From positions 1 through 21,379 of the forward strand of contig DAIUFK010000037.1 in NCBI GenBank assembly GCA_036844615.1: a stretch of 21,379 nucleotides of DNA. The letters run 5' to 3'. The DNA is from Palsa-872 sp036844615. Lineage in GTDB: Bacteria; Chloroflexota; Dormibacteria; Dormibacterales; Dormibacteraceae. Numbering within the stretch: the first letter of the stretch is position 1; each line of letters starts with the position of its first letter. The notes below the pieces were generated by a model. The model ran no database searches. It was not told where the DNA came from and worked only from the letters and a program-made list of their open reading frames with translations. A program made the position numbers and the translations under genes. Of the stretch, positions 7,362 through 13,917 are shown one piece after another.

Positions 7362-8312
7362 ATGGGCAAGATTCTTCTGATCATCGGTGCGGTCATCGGC
7401 GGGCTGATCATCGCCGTTGGGATCCTAGCATTGGTCACAACCCTTACCGACAATACCCTCTCGCCTTCGGACCGCAGCGACCAGATATCCGGATCCATCT
7501 TCATCATGGGCGTGGGGCTGACGCTATTCGCGCCATGCCTTTACTTCCTCGTCCAGTCACGCAGAACGCTATCGCTGCTGAATCAAGGCATGGCCTTTGG
7601 CAGCAGCATGCCCGGGCTCAATTCCGCTTACGCTCCGGTCGACCTCTCCACGTCATACGTCCAATGGTTCGGTTGGTGTCAGCGCGAGATCGGTGGGAAT
7701 GCAATCGGCCTGCATGCTGCGACGATGGCCGCGCTGATCCAGGCCGGCAGCGGTAACTCCGGCGCCGCGGTCGATTCGGCGAAGCAGGCGGCGGGTTGGG
7801 CGGCGGCGCTTCCAGTTGCACAGAATCAATCGGCCAAGATATCGCTCAGCAAGATCCGCGTGCTGTCTCGCATCGGCGCGGCCATCCTACCCATGCTGGA
7901 ACCTGGCGAAAGGGTTGCGGTCTCGTTTAACGGTACCGACCGACAGGCGCAGATCTGGCAGTCGCTTTTCGGCATTATCGGCATGCTCATCGCAATGAGC
8001 CAGCAGGGCGCCTACTTCGTGACCGTCACTGACAGGCGCCTGATCGCCCTTACAGGTCCGCAGCTTAGCCTTGCGCCCAAGTCGCTTGCCTACGCCATTC
8101 CCCAGTCGATGGTCTCCGAGGCCAGGTTTCGCGGTGGACTCCTTGGAGGCGGCACGTTCAGCATCAGCCGCATGGATGGTGGGCGAACGCGCATGCGTCT
8201 TTCGCGCTTCTGGAAGAGCGAGGCCATCGTTGCGCAGGCGTTGCTCGCGCCGGGCGGTGGCCTTACACCTCTGCCACCGCCGCCGATCATGGCCTCGAGG
8301 AGTAGCTTCTAA
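7362..8312 (+). CDS. Membrane-anchored protein with bacterial PH-like domain
   Basis: A 316-aa protein. The N-terminus has two membrane helices (~3-25, ILLIIGAVIGGLIIAVGILA; ~43-65). A polar, Gly/Ala-rich region follows. From ~175 to 300 the sequence resembles the bacterial pleckstrin-homology fold: MLEPGERVAVSFNG at the start, then YFVTVTDRRLIALTG, a strand pattern with GGGTFSISR, and a C-terminal helix (SEAIVAQALLAP). 'L-GE-v' followed by 'vTdrRLi' is the usual mark of that fold. The domain should face the cytoplasm. The ligand is unknown. The ATG has no strong ribosome binding site. Confidence 0.7.
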   Translation: MGKILLIIGAVIGGLIIAVGILALVTTLTDNTLSPSDRSDQISGSIFIMGVGLTLFAPCLYFLVQSRRTLSLLNQGMAFGSSMPGLNSAYAPVDLSTSYVQWFGWCQREIGGNAIGLHAATMAALIQAGSGNSGAAVDSAKQAAGWAAALPVAQNQSAKISLSKIRVLSRIGAAILPMLEPGERVAVSFNGTDRQAQIWQSLFGIIGMLIAMSQQGAYFVTVTDRRLIALTGPQLSLAPKSLAYAIPQSMVSEARFRGGLLGGGTFSISRMDGGRTRMRLSRFWKSEAIVAQALLAPGGGLTPLPPPPIMASRSSF

Positions 8313-8341
8313 ACGTGTAAGCGGCGAGCGGGACTAGAAGC
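8305..8341 (+). terminator. Hairpin at the end of the PH-domain gene (weak)
   Basis: GCTTCTA (8305-8311) pairs with TAGAAGC (8335-8341), a 7-bp stem around a 23-nt loop overlapping the stop codon. There is no T-run after it, so intrinsic termination is doubtful. Confidence 0.2.
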
Positions 8342-8367
8342 GAATTGCCGGGCAACTCCGCAAGGGC

Positions 8368-8784
8368 ATGTGTGCGGTTTCCCATCCGCAAGGAAGCAAT
8401 GACATCAGGAAAATGGCGACTTTGGTCGATGGAGCCGGCGACGTGGATTTGAATAGTGCCCCCGACTTGACCTCGGTATGGCCAGAAAATCATCTTGGCC
8501 TGGATCCCGAACTTGAACCACAAGAAGTGCGGCAAGCGATTGCGGATGCCCGTGACTGGCTTGCGGGTTTCAAATGGTGCAGTCAAGTAGTGAGGAGTTT
8601 CTGGGGTTGGGGCATCCCCCCTACGTTATCGGTATGTCTCTTCGAAATAGAACCTACGACCTCCCAAGTGGATCGATGGCTTCGAGTGCGGGGTCTGGGC
8701 GGTCTTGAGGGAAATCTGCAAGTGCATTACTTCGAAAACGCGGTCATTGGCGTGCGGGTTGGCTTCCACTCGAGGCTGAAGTAG
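8368..8784 (+). CDS. Hypothetical protein, possible immunity-type
   Basis: A 138-aa soluble protein; an ATG at 8413 (codon 16) is a possible shorter start, and neither has a good ribosome binding site. From residue ~50: LEPQEVRQAIADARDWLAGF (helix), a Trp-rich turn SFWGWGIPPT, then strands LSVCLFEIEP and GNLQVHYFENAVIGVRVGFH. The alpha-then-beta layout and the close partner at 8789 (4-nt gap) resemble small immunity or antitoxin-like pairs, but no family can be named. It lies in the repeat-rich accessory stretch. Confidence 0.55.
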   Translation: MCAVSHPQGSNDIRKMATLVDGAGDVDLNSAPDLTSVWPENHLGLDPELEPQEVRQAIADARDWLAGFKWCSQVVRSFWGWGIPPTLSVCLFEIEPTTSQVDRWLRVRGLGGLEGNLQVHYFENAVIGVRVGFHSRLK

Positions 8785-8788
8785 GCAC

Positions 8789-9094
8789 ATGGGTCGAGTG
8801 CTCGATGATCAATGCCGAGCCGCAGTTCAACGCGCCTTGGAAACCGCGGAACTCTGCCTAAGAGGTGATCTCTCTGAGATTGACGCAGCAAGTGAGATAA
8901 CCAAACTCGCGAGCATCGATTGCTTCGACTTTCTGGAGGGGGGCTTTGAGCTTGTCGATCTAATGGGAGAATTCGCCGCCCCGACCTATGTATTGGAGGT
9001 GGATGAGCCCGATGAGAAAGAGACGGCAGAAATCTCGCTAGAGATACGTCAGTCGTTGTCAGCATTCGTAATGCGGGCCAAGCGCGATGGCTAG
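8789..9094 (+). CDS. Small acidic all-helical protein, unknown
   Basis: A 101-aa acidic protein, apparently all-helical: ALETAELCLRGDLSEIDAAS, then EITKLASIDCFDFLEGGFEL, and a final EISLEIRQSLSAFVMRA. The 'helix, G-L-EIDAASEITKLA, FLEGGFELVDL' pattern recalls small uncharacterised proteins found near toxin/immunity loci. I cannot assign it. The start lies 4 nt after the preceding stop, so the two genes are likely one operon. Confidence 0.55.
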   Translation: MGRVLDDQCRAAVQRALETAELCLRGDLSEIDAASEITKLASIDCFDFLEGGFELVDLMGEFAAPTYVLEVDEPDEKETAEISLEIRQSLSAFVMRAKRDG

Positions 9095-9173
9095 GGATCG
9101 TATGGGGTTCGGAAAGTTCATCACAGTGACCATGACGGTTCAAGTGAGCCGCCGCTGCGAAACGAACATGTAG

Positions 9174-9395
9174 GTTGTCAGCCTGGGGCCGATCATCGAG
9201 CGCCTGCAGCACGAGGGCATTGCGAAGGTCCTGGGCGAGATCGATGCTGCGCTCGTGGCGATGTTCGAGGACGACGAACGGCTGGACGACACGCAGGCCG
9301 CCGTCGACCATTTGAGCGACGCGCTCATCGCCCACCTCAAGTACGAAGAGGATCAGCTCCTGGAACCGATCGGCAGGCTGGCGATCCGAATCTAG
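9174..9395 (+). pseudogene. Hemerythrin-like (HHE) protein, 5'-truncated
   Basis: The frame LGPIIERLQHEGIAKVLGEI, then 30 more residues, then HLSDALIAHLKYEEDQLLEP, ends at TAG 9393-9395. It matches the second half of HHE cation-binding proteins, with the metal-binding H-x(3)-E pattern in AHLKYEE and an earlier RLQHEG helix. The first two helices, which carry the remaining His ligands, are missing: a TAG at 9171-9173 closes the frame 9 nt before it becomes recognisable, and no ATG, GTG or TTG precedes the domain. The upstream DNA in any frame does not supply the missing part. I read it as a gene decayed by 5' loss. Confidence 0.6.
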
Positions 9396-9494
9396 ACAAC
9401 GTGAGGGCGGAGCCTGAGCTCCAACCGAGATTGAGACGCACTCTGAGACCCTCTGGAACTGCTCTTGATACAACTGCCGGCGCATCATGCCGCC

Positions 9495-10229
9495 ATGAAC
9501 CGCCCGGCAACCTGGACAGTCGCATCGATCATCGCGGCGGCGATCGCCGTTTTCGACCTGTTGTCGGCGTGGGCCACCCACGTCCCGGGGGCGTTGGTGG
9601 TGCTGACCATCGCTCTATTCGCCATCGGCCTCGCCCTGTTCGGCGCTCTTGTCATTGCCGGATTCGGTGAAAGGCGCAGGATCCTCGCCGGCGCCGCGGA
9701 CTCGATCGACCTCGTGAGCCGCGCCGCCCGCGGTGTCCGGTGGAACGCATTGGCCGCAATCGCGCTGAGCGTTCTCCTGTTCGCCAATTGCTCGGCATCG
9801 GTGACGTCCGGACCCAACACGACCACCAGCGCCGCGATGGAGGATGTCCCCGGACTCCTGAGAGTCGGCTCGGAAGTTCTTCTGCCGATCATCCTCGCCC
9901 TCGTCCTCACCGCGGCGATGGCCACTGCCGCGCAATCCTTGGCCGGCCGCCACCAGTGGCGCTCAGCTCATCGGGCCGCGCAGGCCGCTCTTTTGTCGGC
10001 GCTTGCGGTTGCGGTCGTTGCGGTACTGACGGTGCCGGTTGGTTTCATTTTCGGCGTCGCTTACTGCGATGTCGGCGGCAGCCCTGGCGCATGCGCGGGC
10101 GGCGTCGCCGGCTTCGGCAACTTGTTCCTTACTGGCACGGCCGCCCTGCTGCTGCCATACATCCTGGTGATGTTGCGTGCGATCGGATCGGCTCCATCAC
10201 CTGGACCGGACCCAGGTGCGACCGTTTGA
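9495..10229 (+). CDS. Multi-pass membrane protein, unknown
   Basis: A 244-aa protein with about six hydrophobic segments in three pairs: ~7-30, ~33-58, ~85-104, ~125-148, ~168-190 and ~205-232. A cytoplasmic-type basic loop (GERRRILAG) follows segment two. Two Cys flank a Gly-rich loop in the last third (YCDVGGSPGACAGG). The ATG at 9495 was preferred over a TTG at 9465, which would add ten non-hydrophobic residues; neither has a ribosome binding site. The gene ends 41 nt before the acyltransferase-ThiF operon, but a palindrome and a separate -10 lie between them, so it may be a separate unit. Confidence 0.65.
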   Translation: MNRPATWTVASIIAAAIAVFDLLSAWATHVPGALVVLTIALFAIGLALFGALVIAGFGERRRILAGAADSIDLVSRAARGVRWNALAAIALSVLLFANCSASVTSGPNTTTSAAMEDVPGLLRVGSEVLLPIILALVLTAAMATAAQSLAGRHQWRSAHRAAQAALLSALAVAVVAVLTVPVGFIFGVAYCDVGGSPGACAGGVAGFGNLFLTGTAALLLPYILVMLRAIGSAPSPGPDPGATV

Positions 10230-10235
10230 ACGGTC
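10220..10235. promoter_or_regulatory. 16-bp palindrome, candidate operator of the ThiF operon
   Basis: GACCGTT-TG-AACGGTC is a perfect inverted repeat with 7-bp arms and a 2-bp centre. It overlaps the stop codon of the membrane gene (TGA 10227-10229) and lies 22 bp before the -10 at 10258, over the -35 zone. A 2-nt loop is too tight for an RNA hairpin terminator, which favours a DNA-binding site for a dimeric regulator. Confidence 0.4.
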
Positions 10236-10257
10236 AGGATTCGGAGCGCGTTCAGGT

Positions 10258-10263
10258 TAGGCT
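10258..10263 (+). promoter_or_regulatory. -10 element, leaderless start of acyltransferase-ThiF operon
   Basis: TAGGCT ends 7 nt before the ATG at 10271, with no Shine-Dalgarno in between. The same spacing recurs before other genes in this window. No good -35 is visible, which would fit an activated promoter. Confidence 0.5.
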
Positions 10264-10270
10264 CACGACG

Positions 10271-11590
10271 ATGGCGGACGCTGATCAGCTGGCCGCACGC
10301 GCGTTTCGAGGTGCGGAATACGACTTCAGCCAGCTGATGGGCTTGCCCGAGGCGCTAATGAGCCGGCCAGACCGCCACGGTGTGCGACTTTTGATCGCGC
10401 CGACATTTGCGCTCCCCGACGCAGCCCTCGACGCGCTTCTTTCCTGGCGCCTGGGCCAGTACCTCTTGACTCGTTTCTACGACGCCGACGTGGTGGCCGA
10501 CCAGGCAATGGTCAGAGAGGATGCGAGCGGTGTGCACGCCGCCGACGTCCACGGTCTGGCCATCGACAAGGAGGGCGGTTTGCTCACGTATATGACCCTG
10601 AAGCAACCCGAAGGACTGGAAGGGCATCTCTACGGCAGCCCCGAGCGTCCTCCCCTTCCCTGCGAGGAGGTGCACGGGCGCAACTGGCAGGACAGCATCG
10701 TCAACGCCGCTGACATTCCGGCCGAGCAATGCTGGGAGGCTGCCCGCTTCGTCACCGATCAGCGAAGGCGCGACGATCCCCTGATCCATCGCGGCGCCCT
10801 CGAGATCGGGCTCGCCGCCGCCCGGCTCGCATGCCGGCCTGCATTCTCCAACCGGGTAAGGCTCGTCACGGGCGATCTCGATCCCGAGATCGCGCTCCGC
10901 AACCTCCGCTATTTCTTCATTCCGGTCGCGACGTTTGCGCCTCATCAAGTGAGCCTGCCCGACGGCCATCCCCTTCGCCCTCGGTACCGCGATCATCCGA
11001 CGGCGCCCTTTCTCGCCAATGTGGCCGACATGGACTGGGCCACCTTCGTGCGCTGGGCGGACATCGACCTCGCGCTCAACTCAGGCGAGGAGGAGACCTA
11101 CGTTCGATTCCTGTTACTACGCCAATTCGTGAGCGTGAAAGAGTCGTCGCTCAAGGTGCCCAACCAACCCAAGGAGGAGTCGCTGTATCCCGTCGACGCG
11201 CTGACTTCGCCTTCCTCACTCGGCGCGTCTGATGCCCTCTGGCGGAGCGCGACCACGCGAGCGATTCCATGGCAGGCCCTGAGCCTAGGACCTGGCGAGC
11301 CGTTGCCCCGCGACCGCGTTTGTTGGATTGTCGAGGGGTTCGCCCAGGCACTCACGTTCCGCGCCGAAGGCCTCGCCCATCTGGCCGGCATCGGACCGGA
11401 GGTGTGCTTTGTGCCGCAGGAATCGATGGCCGCCTCGATCGCCTCCCTCGATGCGGCCACGCCGCTGCGCGTTCTGACCACGACCCGAGAGGACTTCGAG
11501 ACCTTCTGGAGGCAGCGCCAATCACTGTTCGAGACGTCTTCCGAGAAGCTTTATGGGATGACGGAGATTGTCAGTGCCGCCAGAACCTGA
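10271..11590 (+). CDS. GNAT/LuxI-like acyltransferase-type protein, two-domain
   Basis: A 439-aa protein. Residues ~35-250 read like a GNAT-superfamily fold of the LuxI/N-acyl-amino-acid synthase type: an initial helix (DALLSWRLGQYLLTRFYDAD), an HGLAIDKEGGLLTYMTL strand pair, then QCWEAARFV (153-161), where these families place their conserved E/R-F motif, a long helix (GALEIGLAAARLACR) and later YFFIPVATF. The C-terminal ~180 residues (FVRWADIDLALNSGEEETYV onward) are not recognised. If the call is right, it transfers an acyl group to a small amine or amino acid. The gene overlaps the ThiF gene by 17 nt. The ATG is supported by a leaderless -10. The fold call is by motif only; it could be a wholly new family. 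Confidence 0.65.
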   Translation: MADADQLAARAFRGAEYDFSQLMGLPEALMSRPDRHGVRLLIAPTFALPDAALDALLSWRLGQYLLTRFYDADVVADQAMVREDASGVHAADVHGLAIDKEGGLLTYMTLKQPEGLEGHLYGSPERPPLPCEEVHGRNWQDSIVNAADIPAEQCWEAARFVTDQRRRDDPLIHRGALEIGLAAARLACRPAFSNRVRLVTGDLDPEIALRNLRYFFIPVATFAPHQVSLPDGHPLRPRYRDHPTAPFLANVADMDWATFVRWADIDLALNSGEEETYVRFLLLRQFVSVKESSLKVPNQPKEESLYPVDALTSPSSLGASDALWRSATTRAIPWQALSLGPGEPLPRDRVCWIVEGFAQALTFRAEGLAHLAGIGPEVCFVPQESMAASIASLDAATPLRVLTTTREDFETFWRQRQSLFETSSEKLYGMTEIVSAART

Positions 11591-12434
11591 AGACCACCAC
11601 GCCTTTTATGCCGAGCTCACGTCTCGCAATCGTGGCCTCATTGCGCCCGAGGTTCAGCTCGCGTTGCGCCAGGCTCGTTTCGTGGTCGCCGGTTGCGGTT
11701 CCACAGGCGGAGCTGTTCTGATGCCCTTGGTCCGCACGGGCGCGGAGGATCTCGTCCTACTCGATCCCGGCGAGTACGAGCTGAACAACCTGAACCGCCA
11801 GGATGCGTCCCTTGCCGACATCAACCGGAACAAGGCGCGCGTGAGCGCGGACAGGCTGCTCGCGGTCAATCCTTACTGTGCCATCGAGGTTCACGAAGAA
11901 GGTGTTGAGCCGGCGACCATCGCGGGCATCTTGCGCGAAGGCGATCTCGTATTCGATGCAATTGACGTGACAACACAGGAGGGAATCTCGGCCAAGCTTG
12001 CGCTGCACAAGGCAGCCGTAGCCAAGCGCCTCACAGTGATAACCGCTTACGACATCGCCGCCACACAGTTCATCGAGATCTTCGATTACCGGCGGTTGCG
12101 TGAGCCGCTTGGAGGCCGCGTCAAGAATCCGGCGGCAGGACCGGAGGCGGTGCTGCGCAGCCTGATTCCGCCGCTCGCTCTGCCGCGCGAGATATTCGCA
12201 GTCCTCCTGGCGCGCCGCCGTGATTCCAACCTCGGCTTTCCGCAGCTCGCCATGACCTCGACATTTCTCGGCGCCCTGGCGGTCGAGATAGTGCTGCGGC
12301 TGCTGGCAGGCAAACCTGTCAAGCGCCGCATCCGCGTCGACCTTGGCGACCTTGCGCGCCCGCCTTTGAGACGGGCCGCCGGCAATTTGCGAACGAAGCT
12401 CGAGCTGGCCGACCTCTGGATGAAGATGCGATGA
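11574..12434 (+). CDS. ThiF/E1-family adenylyltransferase
   Basis: A 286-aa E1-like enzyme expected to adenylate a carboxylate using ATP. Seen: nucleotide-binding loop AGCGSTGG (39-46), LLDPGEYE with D64, the NNLNRQ signature (71-76, R75) and INRNKARV (K87), followed by LVFDAIDVTT, which holds the Mg-binding Asp. The region where E1 enzymes carry their thioester Cys has none, and there are no CxxC zinc pairs. It therefore probably activates without forming a thioester. The GTG at 11574 was chosen because GGAG at 11563-11566 is 7 nt upstream; a TTG at 11568 is too close. It overlaps the upstream gene by 17 nt and the downstream one by ATGA. No ubiquitin-like or ThiS-like partner is encoded nearby. 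Confidence 0.9.
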   Translation: MPPEPEDHHAFYAELTSRNRGLIAPEVQLALRQARFVVAGCGSTGGAVLMPLVRTGAEDLVLLDPGEYELNNLNRQDASLADINRNKARVSADRLLAVNPYCAIEVHEEGVEPATIAGILREGDLVFDAIDVTTQEGISAKLALHKAAVAKRLTVITAYDIAATQFIEIFDYRRLREPLGGRVKNPAAGPEAVLRSLIPPLALPREIFAVLLARRRDSNLGFPQLAMTSTFLGALAVEIVLRLLAGKPVKRRIRVDLGDLARPPLRRAAGNLRTKLELADLWMKMR

Positions 12435-12865
12435 CGGACCGGGTCAAAGGCCTCGTCCTCGCTGACGGGGCGAATGAGTTCGGTGGGCTCATCCCGCTGC
12501 TGCAGGCCGCCTGGCGATGGCCGGGTCTGCGGCGCGAGATGCTTCATGCCTCCGGCTACGTTCAGCACAGGATGTGGTTCTCGTTCCCATTCACAGTCGG
12601 GATCCTGAGCTGGTGGGAGGACGAGGCGGCGGCCTACCGGTTCGCTCACCTGCCGGCTCATCTCGAGTTCTGGGAATGGTCGGGACAACGTGGGCGGACG
12701 CACGGGGGCTGGCTGGCCTTTTATGCGTTCGCTCATGGTGGCCCGCTGTGGGGTACTGGAGTGCGTAAGCAAGTCCAATATTTCGGCCGCTTCACCAATG
12801 GGCCTGACGGCCAGCCCCCAAGAGGCACGCCGTCGCAACGGCGTTCCGCGAAACCACGCATCTGA
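12431..12865 (+). CDS. Small Trp-rich protein, putative dimeric alpha/beta barrel
   Basis: A 144-aa protein. A helix (LIPLLQAAWRWPGLRREML) is followed by a strand/turn (SGYVQHRMWFSFPFTVGIL), then SWWEDEAAAYRFAHLPAHLE and GGWLAFYAFAHGG. 'sWWE...a..FA...aH' between strands is typical of ABM/DUF4188/DUF3291-like dimeric alpha/beta-barrel proteins, some of which are monooxygenases or isomerases acting on hydrophobic substrates. The many Trp and Phe suggest a hydrophobic pocket. It begins on ATGA over the ThiF stop, so it is translationally coupled and presumably acts in the same pathway. The C-terminal ~25 residues are disordered and basic. The family call is by eye. Confidence 0.6.
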   Translation: MTDRVKGLVLADGANEFGGLIPLLQAAWRWPGLRREMLHASGYVQHRMWFSFPFTVGILSWWEDEAAAYRFAHLPAHLEFWEWSGQRGRTHGGWLAFYAFAHGGPLWGTGVRKQVQYFGRFTNGPDGQPPRGTPSQRRSAKPRI

Positions 12866-13407
12866 AACCTCTGCGGTGGGCGGCCGCCATCACGGCGGCG
12901 GAGGCGATAGCGCGGAGGCTGTCGCCGTCACGCTCGCGCGCGTGGCTGGCCGCCTATTCGCTTCTGGGCGCGGCAGCCCTGATTGATGGCGGCGCCCAGA
13001 AGTCCCGTAGAGACGAGCATTCCCTCGCGCTCTGGTTTGGAATTCCCCTAGTTCTCGCCGGCTACCCGGCCGGTTGCGCACTTCTGCGCCATAAACCGGC
13101 AGGACCGCCACCGGACCCATTGCCGTTGGAGCTGGCGGCGGTCGCCGGCGTCATCGCGCCGGTGGAGGAGATCACATGGGGCGGGCTCGTCGAACCGGCT
13201 CTGGGCATACCGGTGACAGCCGCTCTTTTCGCCGCCAAGCACGTGGTCATCGATGGCAAGTGGCGAAGGACGGTCGGGCTTGCGGCGTTCTGGGTTGGCC
13301 TTGGCCTCGTGCGAAGCCGATCTCCGAAGCTGGCGCTCGGCCTGCACATGGCGGTCAACGCGTCAGGCGTGTTGTTGGGCCACCTCAGGAGTCAGGACTC
13401 TTTCTGA
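12862..13407 (+). CDS. CPBP-family (CAAX protease-like) membrane protein, CTG start
   Basis: A 181-aa protein if begun at CTG 12862, which overlaps the previous TGA as CTGA. No ATG, GTG or TTG occurs in the frame before TTG 13120, which would remove half the protein. Signs of a real longer product: N-terminus KPLRWAAAITAAEAIARRL, hydrophobic segments WLAAYSLLGAAALI and LALWFGIPLVLAGYPAGCAL, then the three CPBP motifs: APVEEITWGGL (EE pair), FAAKHVV and LALGLHMAVNASG. The Arg usual after the EE pair is replaced by Trp/Gly, so activity may be altered. CPBP proteins cleave prenylated proteins or mature and protect against peptides such as bacteriocins. It is fourth in the acyltransferase-ThiF operon. 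Confidence 0.7.
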   Translation: MKPLRWAAAITAAEAIARRLSPSRSRAWLAAYSLLGAAALIDGGAQKSRRDEHSLALWFGIPLVLAGYPAGCALLRHKPAGPPPDPLPLELAAVAGVIAPVEEITWGGLVEPALGIPVTAALFAAKHVVIDGKWRRTVGLAAFWVGLGLVRSRSPKLALGLHMAVNASGVLLGHLRSQDSF

Positions 13408-13413
13408 ACCCGG

Positions 13414-13851
13414 CTACGGCTCGGTTTCGCCCGCGGATTCGTCATCGGTCTGCTGGCCCACGGCATCTTCCCCGTTCTCGATGAGCGGATCGTCGTCGCT
13501 CGCCGAGTACCGATCGCGCACCTCGGCGCCGCCGGCCTCGGAGTCGCCGATGCCTTCTTCCGAATCGGTCGCCACGAGCTCCCCCGCCTTTCGATCTTCT
13601 TCAAGCAGCTGCGAGTAAGCGCGCTCGGCCTCGTCCAGCGTCGGGTACTCCCAGAACTCGGTTCCAGGCGGCACCTCGGCGCCCTCGGTTTCATCCAGAC
13701 CGTGCTGAAAGACGTACGCCTGCCCGTTGTTGGGATCCTGGATCAAGGAAATGAACCGTTCGCCAGTGAGCTCGGCTCGTTGGGTGGCCTGCCCATCGTT
13801 CTCCAGGTCGAACAGACGAGTTATGACTTGCTCTTCGCTTCTTTCTTCCAT
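13414..13851 (-). CDS. Acidic protein with disordered C-terminal tail
   Basis: A 145-aa strongly acidic protein. The first ~90 residues look folded (VITRLFDLENDGQATQRAEL; NNGQAYVFQHGLDE; EFWEYPTLDEAERAYSQLLE). The remaining ~50 are a low-complexity D/E/S/G tail (DSEEGIGDSEAGGAEVRDR and beyond), likely disordered. No catalytic motif. It converges on the CPBP gene (6-nt gap) and diverges from the S9 peptidase with only 66 bp between starts. Similar proteins could be regulators or binding partners; no function is claimed. Confidence 0.7.
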   Translation of the reverse strand: MEERSEEQVITRLFDLENDGQATQRAELTGERFISLIQDPNNGQAYVFQHGLDETEGAEVPPGTEFWEYPTLDEAERAYSQLLEEDRKAGELVATDSEEGIGDSEAGGAEVRDRYSASDDDPLIENGEDAVGQQTDDESAGETEP

Positions 13852-13880
13852 GCCATCTCATTCTGGATCAATTGGAAGAT

Positions 13881-13909
13881 GCGACATGGACGCCGTGTGC
13901 CGGTACTCT
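13881..13909 (+). promoter_or_regulatory. Candidate promoter of the S9 peptidase gene
   Basis: A -35-like GCGACA (13881-13886) is followed by a 17-nt spacer and TACTCT (13904-13909). The -10 ends 8 nt before the ATG at 13918, so the transcript would have almost no leader. The -35 matches TTGACA at four of six positions. Confidence 0.4.
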
Positions 13910-13917
13910 GATATCGA

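Noticed and set aside
8727..9581. Minus-strand frame of 284 codons.
   Set aside because: It is antisense to the small acidic gene and the hemerythrin remnant, and its composition is typical of a shadow frame.
9740..10270. In-frame upstream extension of the 439-aa acyltransferase-like gene.
   Set aside because: It overlaps the membrane protein gene in another frame and is Arg/Pro/His-rich; the -10 and ATG at 10271 give a better start.
13392..13440. Imperfect GAACC/GGTTTC hairpin between convergent genes as a bidirectional terminator.
   Set aside because: The stem is broken by a bulge, the core is ambiguous and there is no T-run on either strand.
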